Source: Mesostigma viride
Taxonomy: Eukaryota; Streptophyta; Mesostigmatophyceae; Mesostigmatales; Mesostigmataceae
NCBI GenBank assembly: GCA_009746045.1
Contig: RPFO01000102.1
Span: forward strand, 945,822 to 991,261
DNA length: 45,440 bases
Direction: 5' to 3'
Notes under the pieces: model-generated
What the model was told of the DNA's origin: nothing
Seen by the model: only the letters and a program-made list of their open reading frames with translations
The model's database searches: none
In this document: piece after piece, positions 1-8,200 of the stretch
Layout: each line of letters starts with the position of its first letter
Numbering within the stretch: position 1 is the stretch's first letter
Position numbers and translations under genes: made by a program

Positions 1-88
1 CAGCCACCCAGGTAGGGGTTGGCTGGAGAGGTGGTTGCTATAAAGGGTGGGCTTCCATTCTAGGGAAGCAGGTTGTTTTCTTTTGCCT
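1..88 (+). repeat. Split direct repeat A1 (left copy, possibly truncated at window edge)
   Basis: Bases 1-88 match 4909-4996 without visible mismatch. After base 88 the two copies diverge. The true left end may lie before base 1, because the sequence preceding A2 (4890-4908) could also belong to A. Confidence 0.9.
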
Positions 89-156
89 GAGAACCTCACG
101 TGACCACAACACAAAAAACAAAACGCAAGATAACACATCAAGCAGTATAACCTACC

Positions 157-1259
157 ATGTCCACAGTGACAGCCCCAGACCGGAATTTCCTAGCGAAACT
201 CAAGCAAGCAGCCAAGGAGGGATGCACCCCAAAGGAGGCCGCCACTGCGGTTCAGAAGATCCTAGGGGAGGGGAACTGGCTAGAGCGGATCCAGAAGCTC
301 ACTCCGGGGCGTGCCAAGAACGTCATGGACGTCCTGGAGGAACGGGGGTTTGTCAGCGACTGGGATGGGGAGGAGGCCCTGGCCGATGTGCTAGCAGCGC
401 AACTGGGGGAGGCTATTGCAGAGCCGGACCCACCAGTGTCAGCAGGTGCGGTGGGAACGGGGGGTGTTCCCCCTTCGGCAGGTGGAAGCGGAGGGGCGGG
501 GCATGGTGGAGCGGGCGCTGGGGAGGACGATGGCGCTCCTGGGGCGATCGACCAGGCTGTGGCGGACCTGGACCGAAACCTAGGTCGGCTGCTGGGGACC
601 GAGACGGGCTATGCAACGCCAGCTGGAGGGCTTCCATCCCGGCCGGGCAACGCCCGCACTGGCGGAGATATTGGCGACCTAATATCGGCTATGTCGAAGC
701 TGCTGGACCAGGCAAAGACTCCAGCAGCTGCAAGCCCAGCCGCAGCGACGACTGCTGGCAGGCTGGCGCGCACGAAGGGGGTGGCGCTGAGTGGGCATGC
801 AGTGCCGGTGCTGGTGAGCAACATGCTGGAGGCGGTGCTGCCGGGAATGCTGGACTACGCGGAGAGCGTGGGGGGGAAGTCCATCCGTGCATCGTTAATG
901 CTGACGATGCACGGCAGCTCAGCCAGCGGGGAGAGGCGGATGCTGCTCCTGCAGATGGCAGGAATTCTGGACACGATGGTGACAGAATTTGGCTACTGGG
1001 CCACGCCACGCTCCGAAGTAATTCTGGAGCTGGCAGCAGCCGAGTACCTGGCAAAGCTGATCACGGCATGCCAGCTGGTGGATGTGGGGTCGACGGGTGG
1101 AAGGGGACGCCGTCGGCAATGCTGCCATTCCAGGAGGGTGGAGCAATGCTGGCGTCTCCGGCGGTGCGGGCGGCGATGAGCATGGGGAAGCTGCAGCACA
1201 AGCTGGAGCAGGGTCCCGGCAAGAAGGGGCAGGGCGGCCCGTCCAACAACAACAAGTGA
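157..1259 (+). CDS. Retrotransposon ORF1, Gag-like, with an apparent frameshift near 1085-1098
   Basis: The first ORF of the element begins at an ATG (157) and reads to a stop at 1179 in its first frame. The N-terminal 75 residues are charged and look like a folded domain. A Gly/Ala-rich linker follows (about residues 90-130), then a helical, Leu/Ala-rich region (about residues 170-310). From about position 1085 the first frame becomes Arg-rich and unprotein-like. A shifted frame instead continues plausibly (motif GWKGTPSAMLPFQEGG) through a Lys/Gln-rich tail ending PSNNNK at 1259. I infer a single-base indel around 1085-1098, so the natural product would be about 367 residues. Position and composition match the Gag-like first ORF of DIRS/PAT elements. 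No zinc knuckle is seen. An alternative is a programmed shift. Confidence 0.7.
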
Positions 1260-1455
1260 GGGAGCGGTGCCTTCTTCCACTACCTCTTCCAGCACCCCTG
1301 CCACCTCGTGACTGGTGGCAGCAGGTACGCTCAGGCCGTAGGCGCGATAGGATGAGTCGGGCTTTTAATGCTCGCACACTAGCCTGTCAGACGGTTAGGG
1401 CGTTAAACTGGATGGGGGGGGGGGGCGAGACCCGCCTGCTGTAGATTCAGCCCGT

Positions 1456-4386
1456 GTGCCCGGGCCTCTGCAGCAGGCGGCCCTAGATGGGATCGATGAT
1501 GCTTGCAGGTCCTTTGTCCGCCGGAACGGTGGTTCCGTAGCGGCAATGGCAGGATCTGTAGTGGATGGGGGTGAATATGCTGAAGGAGCCCCTTACGAAC
1601 CGTTAGTGGCCGCACGCTTGGCTTTGCCTGGTCCGGGGGAAGGTGGCCAAGTGGATGTGCTGAACTTACTACCCCCCTCTTGGGGAGCAATTTTGAATGA
1701 TGAGAGTAGGATGGTACGGACGCTGAGCCCAGCAGAGCGGATCTTGCAGAAGTCGATGCGGATCTCGCGGGGGTGTAGCATGGAGGAGTTCGCGCGGGTT
1801 TGCACGGTGTGTGTGGAGAGGGGGATTTTGGGTGGATTTTTTGAGGAGGAGCCGCCTATGGTGAACGGTACTTTTGGGGTCGGAAAGCCCGACGGCCGTA
1901 TACGGCTGATTGTGGACAACCGGCGTGGCAACATGCCACTACCTGATCCTATGCCCGCTTTTTTACCACACCTTGGCGTGATTTGCGATTTGCCCACGCG
2001 CGCTGGGGAGGATGTTTTTGGGGGCGTATCAGATTTGGATTCGTACTACAACAGACTCCGCCTGCCAGTTTGGATGCGGCGGTACTGTGCGTGGATGCCG
2101 GTGTGGTCGGATCTGGTGGGCCTGAGTGGGGCTCGTCGGAAGGTGTGGCCGTGGATGTTGTGCTGGCCAATGGGCAACAAGCTGGCCGTCGCGGTGGCCC
2201 AGTGTGTGCATCAGTCTGTGTTGTACCGCTGTGGCCCCAAGCCGCCGTTGGAGGCTAGTCGTGGGCTGAGCATCAACATGTCCGCGCTGATCCTGGTGGC
2301 GGAGGCCAACGAGGCGGGGGAGACCGTCCGGCTGAGGCTGGAGGAGGACCCTGCTGCGCCCTTGGCGCCCTCGCCGTGCTTCGAATCTCGGCAGGATCTG
2401 GAAGGTATGCATGCTGTGACGATCGATGACCTCCATTTCACCCACTGTGCGTCGGTGGATGGGGTGAATCAGCAGCTAGATCGTGTTCAGGCTGCCTACG
2501 CCGCTGTTGGGCTGGTGCAGAAGTCTGACAAGGTGGTACGGGCGACAGCAGAGCAGACTGGTGTGCAGGCGGTGGGGGTCATTCACCAAAGGGATGGTGA
2601 CGTGGTGCCTGTTCCTGAGCGTGTGGTGGCAGTTATCGCCGCTACTCATAGAATCTTAGATCGCGGGTTTACATACTACCGCGAACTTAGTTCTGTGCTT
2701 GGGAAGTGGGTGTGGATGCATCTGCTGTGCCGCCCCATGCTTTCGGTGTGGTCTGAGACGTACCGGCTGCTAGCAGCCATGAATGCCTCCCTGCCTGGGC
2801 GCCGCTGGCGCCTCCCTGCGGGGGCCCGCCAGGAGCTTCAGGCGGCGATCGACCTGGCCCCCTTTTTGAGGGCGGCCAGGGCCCGGCCCCTTTCTGACCG
2901 GGTCGTCGCAAGTGATGCGAGCGGCTCCGGCGGTGGGGTGGTCTACAGGGACCTGCCTGGGGCCGATTGTGCCCGGCTGGCGACCCGGCGCGAAGCGCGG
3001 GGGTGGCGGACGACAGCTTTAACGTCTGGGGAGGACTGGGACCTGGAGCGCATGGAGGAGGGGGACTACAGCCTGCTGGATAGTGGCCACTGGCGTACGG
3101 CACTGTCCTACCGGTGGCGGGGGCAGCCTAACCACATCAACGTCAAGGAGGCGATTGCTGCGACACAGGGGGTCGAGTGGTCGTGCCGGACCAAGGCGTG
3201 TCGAGGTAAGCGAGTCGTCCGGCTCGTAGACTCCAGTGCTGTGGTGGGGGCGTTTGTCAGAGGGCGGTCGTCTTCCTACCGTCTCAACCAGCTGGTTCGA
3301 CGCTACTGCGCTCTGTCACTGGCTGGCGACATGCAGAGCCACTGGGTCTGGGTGGCTACCGACCACAACCCAGCTGACAAGGCCAGTCGGCGTGGCGCTT
3401 GGGTTCCTGACTTGACCCGGTGTGGTGACGTGCATCCCAACCCTGGGCCTGAGGGGGCGCGACGCCCTCGGGACTTGGCACTTTTGGAGGGCACAGTCAA
3501 CCCTGTGTCTACCTTGCCAGCGTACCGACGTGCGGCGGCTGTCTACGTGGCGTGGGCGCCACCTGGCCCTGTCGACCCAGCTGACGCCGAAGCCATTTTC
3601 TGTGAGTGGATTTCTGCTGTCTACCATGCCAGAGGCGGGCGGGGGCGTACCTTATGCCAGCATGCCAAGGCCTGTCTGCACCTGTACTACCCCGACATTG
3701 TTCGGAATTGGGTACTGGCGGACCGCCTGCTAGCAGGTTGGCAGCGGCTTGTTCCGGCTGTCAGCCCTCCGCCTATGCCCTGGCGCCTTTGCTATTTCAC
3801 TGCCCTGTTGCTAGTTTCACGTCGACAGGTGCATTTGAGTGCGTTGATTATTATTGCTTTCCAGCAGTATTTACGCATTAGCGAGGCGCTAGGGCTGCGG
3901 GTTCGGGATGTGGCTCATCCCGGCCACCCCCTTCTCGAGCCAGGGCCCATGGTCGGTGCCCTTGTGCTGCGCAACCCCAAAACTGCGCAGGGGGCGGCCC
4001 AGCACGTCCTCGTCCGGGATCCACTTTCTTTGTGGCTCCTGCGACGTCTGACGGCTGGCCAGCCCCCGGATGCACTCCTCTTTCGAGGCTTAACGTACAG
4101 CCAGGCTAGGCAGCAGTGGGAGGCTGTGCAGGCCCGCATGAGCATCCCAGGGATGTTTTCTTTTCACAGCCTCCGGCATGGGGGGGCGACGCACGACGCC
4201 ATCGCTGGCGAGTCGCCGGAGGCCATCCAGCTGCGCGGCCGGTGGGCTTCGGCCCTCTCGGTCACGCGCTACATTGGCCTCCACCGCAGCCTCCTGGGGC
4301 GCGACATCCCACCCGCCCTCTGGGCTCAGGCCCTGGGTTTTGACCCAGCGGCTTTCCGGCGCCACTTCGGTGGCGTCGAGTTTTGA
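1456..4386 (+). CDS. Retrotransposon ORF2: reverse transcriptase, RNase H and tyrosine recombinase, joined through a 2A-like motif
   Basis: One open frame of 976 codons. The RT fingers appear at about residues 137-160 (KPDGRIRLIVDNRRGN), RT motif A at about 193 (SDLDSYYN), and RT motif C as TIDDLHF at about 322, where YxDD would be usual. RNase H follows, with ASDASGSGGG at about 484 and ATDHNPADKASR at about 637-648. A 2A-like GDVHPNPGP lies at about 657-665. The C-terminal third is a tyrosine recombinase: box I Arg in YLRISEALGLRVRDV (about 805), box II HSLRHGG (about 905), and the Trp/Tyr box RGRWASALSVTRYI, with the Tyr at about 939 the likely nucleophile. The frame opens at a GTG (1456). 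The first in-frame ATG is at about 1546, so the real start is uncertain. A run of about a dozen G just upstream (1411-1424) could permit frameshifting from a preceding frame. It appears intact. Confidence 0.92.
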   Translation: MPGPLQQAALDGIDDACRSFVRRNGGSVAAMAGSVVDGGEYAEGAPYEPLVAARLALPGPGEGGQVDVLNLLPPSWGAILNDESRMVRTLSPAERILQKSMRISRGCSMEEFARVCTVCVERGILGGFFEEEPPMVNGTFGVGKPDGRIRLIVDNRRGNMPLPDPMPAFLPHLGVICDLPTRAGEDVFGGVSDLDSYYNRLRLPVWMRRYCAWMPVWSDLVGLSGARRKVWPWMLCWPMGNKLAVAVAQCVHQSVLYRCGPKPPLEASRGLSINMSALILVAEANEAGETVRLRLEEDPAAPLAPSPCFESRQDLEGMHAVTIDDLHFTHCASVDGVNQQLDRVQAAYAAVGLVQKSDKVVRATAEQTGVQAVGVIHQRDGDVVPVPERVVAVIAATHRILDRGFTYYRELSSVLGKWVWMHLLCRPMLSVWSETYRLLAAMNASLPGRRWRLPAGARQELQAAIDLAPFLRAARARPLSDRVVASDASGSGGGVVYRDLPGADCARLATRREARGWRTTALTSGEDWDLERMEEGDYSLLDSGHWRTALSYRWRGQPNHINVKEAIAATQGVEWSCRTKACRGKRVVRLVDSSAVVGAFVRGRSSSYRLNQLVRRYCALSLAGDMQSHWVWVATDHNPADKASRRGAWVPDLTRCGDVHPNPGPEGARRPRDLALLEGTVNPVSTLPAYRRAAAVYVAWAPPGPVDPADAEAIFCEWISAVYHARGGRGRTLCQHAKACLHLYYPDIVRNWVLADRLLAGWQRLVPAVSPPPMPWRLCYFTALLLVSRRQVHLSALIIIAFQQYLRISEALGLRVRDVAHPGHPLLEPGPMVGALVLRNPKTAQGAAQHVLVRDPLSLWLLRRLTAGQPPDALLFRGLTYSQARQQWEAVQARMSIPGMFSFHSLRHGGATHDAIAGESPEAIQLRGRWASALSVTRYIGLHRSLLGRDIPPALWAQALGFDPAAFRRHFGGVEF
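3421..3450 (+). other. 2A-like ribosome-skipping motif (CGDVHPNPGP) inside ORF2
   Basis: The frame reads CGDVHPNPGP between the RNase H domain and the tyrosine recombinase. The 2A consensus is D(V/I)ExNPGP with a break between the final Gly and Pro. Here His replaces the usual Glu, a variant I recall from non-LTR retrotransposons. If active, it would release RT-RNase H from the recombinase during translation. Activity is inferred. Confidence 0.6.
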
Positions 4387-4581
4387 CGTCCTCCTGTTTT
4401 TACCTCTCGTCTTTTAGCTATCAACTGACCTCACCCTTGTGTGGGAGGTCAGGGGGGAAATGGTTTAACTAACCCGAGGGTGAACCTGGGTTGGGACAAA
4501 GTACCCCCATAGCTAGGTAGTTTAAGTTTTCTTTTTTGCATGTCCTACGTATTTTCGGCTAGTAGCCATGTAAGGAGATGT
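4387..4581 (+). other. Retrotransposon 3' non-coding segment
   Basis: This is the stretch between the ORF2 stop and repeat B1. It has no ORF of note. A small inverted pair, TGACCTC (near 4427) and GAGGTCA (near 4446), could form a hairpin just after ORF2. Its role is unknown. Confidence 0.5.
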
Positions 4582-4779
4582 GGGTAGAGCAGGGGCACAG
4601 CTGCTGTGGGCTGGCCCTGCACATTCACATAGTGTGCTCACCCTAGCATACAGATGGCCGTGTTGCCATCTGGTAGACATGTCTGTGTTATTCCACCGTA
4701 TAGAGCTAGCACACATATTGTAATAAATTTGATGTTTTGTGGTGATGCATGCAAAGCAAGGCAAGGCCAGAAATGGATT
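4582..4779 (+). repeat. Split direct repeat B1
   Basis: This 198-bp segment recurs at 5022-5219 with constant offset 440 and no mismatch seen by eye. Between B1 and A2 lies a roughly 130-bp spacer with a long A tract (about 4867-4882). Confidence 0.9.
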
Positions 4780-4908
4780 TGGTGAGCTATGCTCATTTTA
4801 TCTATGACTAACCTGCTGAGCGGAGAATGCAACGCCGTATAGCACCAAAAAGAAAAAATAATTTTAGAAAAAAAAAAAAAAATATTTTTTGTGCTGGCAC
4901 CCGTACCC

Positions 4909-4996
4909 CAGCCACCCAGGTAGGGGTTGGCTGGAGAGGTGGTTGCTATAAAGGGTGGGCTTCCATTCTAGGGAAGCAGGTTGTTTTCTTTTGCCT
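4909..4996 (+). repeat. Split direct repeat A2
   Basis: This is the internal copy of the A repeat, matching 1-88. It is followed after 25 bp by B2, so the right terminus is A2-B2 in tandem, as expected for a PAT-like element. Confidence 0.9.
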
Positions 4997-5021
4997 CCCA
5001 CCCGCCCACCCTGGCAAACGG

Positions 5022-5219
5022 GGGTAGAGCAGGGGCACAGCTGCTGTGGGCTGGCCCTGCACATTCACATAGTGTGCTCACCCTAGCATACAGATGGCCG
5101 TGTTGCCATCTGGTAGACATGTCTGTGTTATTCCACCGTATAGAGCTAGCACACATATTGTAATAAATTTGATGTTTTGTGGTGATGCATGCAAAGCAAG
5201 GCAAGGCCAGAAATGGATT
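5022..5219 (+). repeat. Split direct repeat B2 (right end of the retrotransposon)
   Basis: This is the second copy of B1. Identity ends at 5219, which I take as the right edge of the element. The DNA that follows resembles the 3' end of an intron of the neighbouring gene (acceptor CGCAG at 5256-5260), so the element probably sits in that gene or beside it. Confidence 0.88.
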
Positions 5220-5260
5220 AATGTTTATTTATAACGTATCATTTTCCTCCTACGCGCAGG

Positions 5261-8200
5261 AAATGGTGGAGGTTAAGGAGAGTTTGGTCAAAAGGCAAAG
5301 GACCGACACACTTCGACAAAATGGAAGGAGTCTTCCATTGTACATCAAAAAAATAGTTGAGGATTACTGGCTCGCTTCCGATTCGACTCCTCGTCCGAGT
5401 CCGGTCATACCGGACAGTGTCAAAGTCTGGAAGGTTTCAGCACATCAATCGCACATTGAATAGATAATGTTTTATAGCCATATTGCTGTTCGACAAGTTG
5501 CGCCTTGGGGCGTTTCTTTGTGCGAAATTTAAACCTTCGTATTAATAAACAAGTACAATAAAAAAATTTCAAAACGATTTTTGAATTTTATTTTCCGGGG
5601 CCGGTATGATATGAGTTGCGCCCGCCGGCGTTTCTCTGGTGTTGAATGCACCCCCTCTACATACACATTATATTGTCTGGACATTCGTATGTAGTGACAA
5701 TCGTAGTCGATGTGATTGCCATTCGTTTGTACGTAGAAAGTGGTTGTTGAGGAAGTTGCGCCCCAGGGCGTTTCTTTGTTGCATTTTCTTCAAATTTTAG
5801 CTCGCATAAATAGATGAAGATGACTGCCAGTTTTTTTTAATAATATAAACTACTCGCGGCCGGTTGTTCTGGTTTCGCAGATGTCCAGTCTGACGGTCGA
5901 CATAAGGGGACGTCCATATCAGGACGCTGTTTTCCGGATTTTTGAGAAGGATCCCGATAAGAAGTGCCGGGATAGGAAATGTAAAAAGCTGTCAATTACC
6001 GACATGGGTCTGTGTGGGGAACACATCGTAGCTTTCGGAAAGGACATGATTTCCCGTCATCTGCAACAATACGTTGACAACAATTGTGTGGGAGGGGCGC
6101 AGATGGACGTCCTTCTTGAGGATGGAGTGGAGGGAGCCAAAAGGGCTGTAATTCGGCTGTCGGAAATGGATGATGACAAAGAGGACGTGAACATTCGCCT
6201 TAGAGGCACGACGATAACACGGCCGATTGTGTGTTTGGGTCTGGAGGAATGGAGGATGAGAGCCAGGTCTTCCATGATGCCGCGGAGAAGGTGGTTGATT
6301 GGATGATGGGTTGGTCAAATCTTGACGTTCGCATATTCAACCGTCTGACGTCTGATTTCCTTCTTAGGGGAAGTTTCAAGATGGTTGACCGTGCAAGGCA
6401 GTCCAGGAACCAGCTATCCCTTTCCATGGCCAGTCCGATCGCACGCATGATTAAGGAGGGCCCTCTTCCGCGCAACCTTGCCTCGAGATTTCGAAAATAC
6501 CATGAAGGGCCCGACCGAAAATCAGCAGCGATTTCCCATTCGCGAACCACTTATGGGTCGACGGAGTTGGTAACCGAATTTTTTTGCATTTCCTTGCCAA
6601 ATGATTCTTTATGAGGGACATAGAGTTGTTTGTATAGAGAGTGAATTGACGAAAGTTGCGACGGCGGTCGCATCTTTTAGTGCGTCGTTCTCTTGTTATG
6701 ACTATCTGTTCATTCTGAATTATAACGTTGTTTGTACCTTGACATAATGATGCATTTTTTGTATTGAGTTGCGACGTGGGGCGCATCTTCCTGCTGACTC
6801 GTATGATTTTTCCAATTTTTTTGTTTTGTTGTTGCAGATGGAAAAGGGCGGCCCTACATCGCAGGTGGTCGGCGACTCTCCCCCTAGGGAGGAAGTGTCT
6901 GAAGGGCAACCAGTTCAGGCCCAAGGCGCCTCCTCACAACAGCCTCCTAACAAGCGTGCAAGGCAGGGCACGCCGCCCCCAAGGGTGGAATCTGGTGTCA
7001 GCTTTGCCGCGGTCACTGGGAAGGATGAGTACCACGGTGGTCGTGAGATGGTGGACGATCCGGTTAAGCGGTCTCAGATTGAGCGGTTTCAGCGACTCGC
7101 GAATGGCACTCGTGAACAGCAATTCGCGCTGTACCAAGACATCCTTAATGACAAACCTGAAGTCGCCAAGGTGCCTTATCTCTCCAAAAACACATTCATG
7201 CCTCGTTTCGAAACCCTGCTCCAGCAGGAGCTAAGGTTGCGTCGGTTGGCTCAGAATGCGCCAGAGACAGTAGCCGCCGCGCCCTCCCATGCCGCGCCTG
7301 CCGCAGTAGCCCAAAAGAGGGGGGAGAGTGTGCACGAGTCGGCCGCAGTGCCCTCAACCGCAAGGGATCCCCCCGCGACTTCCAAGCCGGTCGCGACGGG
7401 CGATATGCCCCCGCCGCGGCCAAGGGGAAGGGGGAAGGGGGTCGATGCAGGGGAAGCAGAAGTTTTCGAAATGACGCCGAGCAATTTGGAAGGTGGCGGG
7501 TCGATCTTCGTAAGTCTCTGCCCATTTAATTGATGTCGTGAAATACATAAGCATTTTTTTGCAATATTCGCCAGAAATGTCATTTCCGACAACTAAGCGG
7601 ATTTTTACTTTCCGTTGAAATGTTCGCAGGGCCGGCAAGAGGATGTGGGTGCAAGAGAAGCCCGCTCAATGGCGGGAAGCACCCAGGTACATGAGTGCGT
7701 CAGATTCCTCTCCGGTTTACTTGTAATGAAATGGTTTGCGTGCGTATATCCTTGTTTATTTTTGTAGTAATTTTTTTCTTGTTAATCGACAATCGCGTTT
7801 GCTTTTTTTACAGGGAAGTCCGTTCGAGCAGCAAGAGGGCGGTGAGAGGAGGGGAAGTGGATCTTACGGTGGTTCCACTGCAGAGGGGGGAAGGGTAAGT
7901 TACCGTTGACTTACAAATTGAAAGTTTAGGTTCGTCCTCAATTGACAGAGTTACGACGGCCGGCGTTTCTCTACACTTTTCTTACATTAAAAATCTTCCG
8001 TTGATAATGTTCTTGCAGGAAGCCGGTCGTCAGGGTGGGGCAAATCTCCAGGGAGAGGGGGCTATCGCTGTCGTGAGCCTGTGTCAGAGGGCGCGGGTGG
8101 AAGCGACGGCGATACTGCGAAAATGACACGCTTTAAGGAGCAAGCGGATGCTTATAAACTGAGGACGTTAGCAAAGCGGGTTGTGGCCGAGGTGAGAACG

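Larger units (their letters stand above)
1..5219 (+). mobile_element. Tyrosine-recombinase retrotransposon (DIRS order, PAT/TOC-like), left end cut by the window
   Basis: The element encodes a Gag-like ORF1 followed by an RT-RNase H-tyrosine recombinase ORF2, the content of the DIRS order. Its terminal repeats are split direct repeats. Bases 1-88 (A1) recur at 4909-4996 (A2), and 4582-4779 (B1) recur at 5022-5219 (B2), giving A1-ORFs-B1-A2-B2. That layout is known for PAT/Ngaro-type elements and for TOC1 of Chlamydomonas. It fits integration through a circular intermediate by recombinase rather than by a DDE integrase. Repeat identity looks essentially complete by eye and ORF2 is intact, so the insertion seems young. 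A1 may begin left of base 1, so the left target junction cannot be seen. The right edge is at about 5219/5220, where similarity to B1 stops. Confidence 0.9.
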
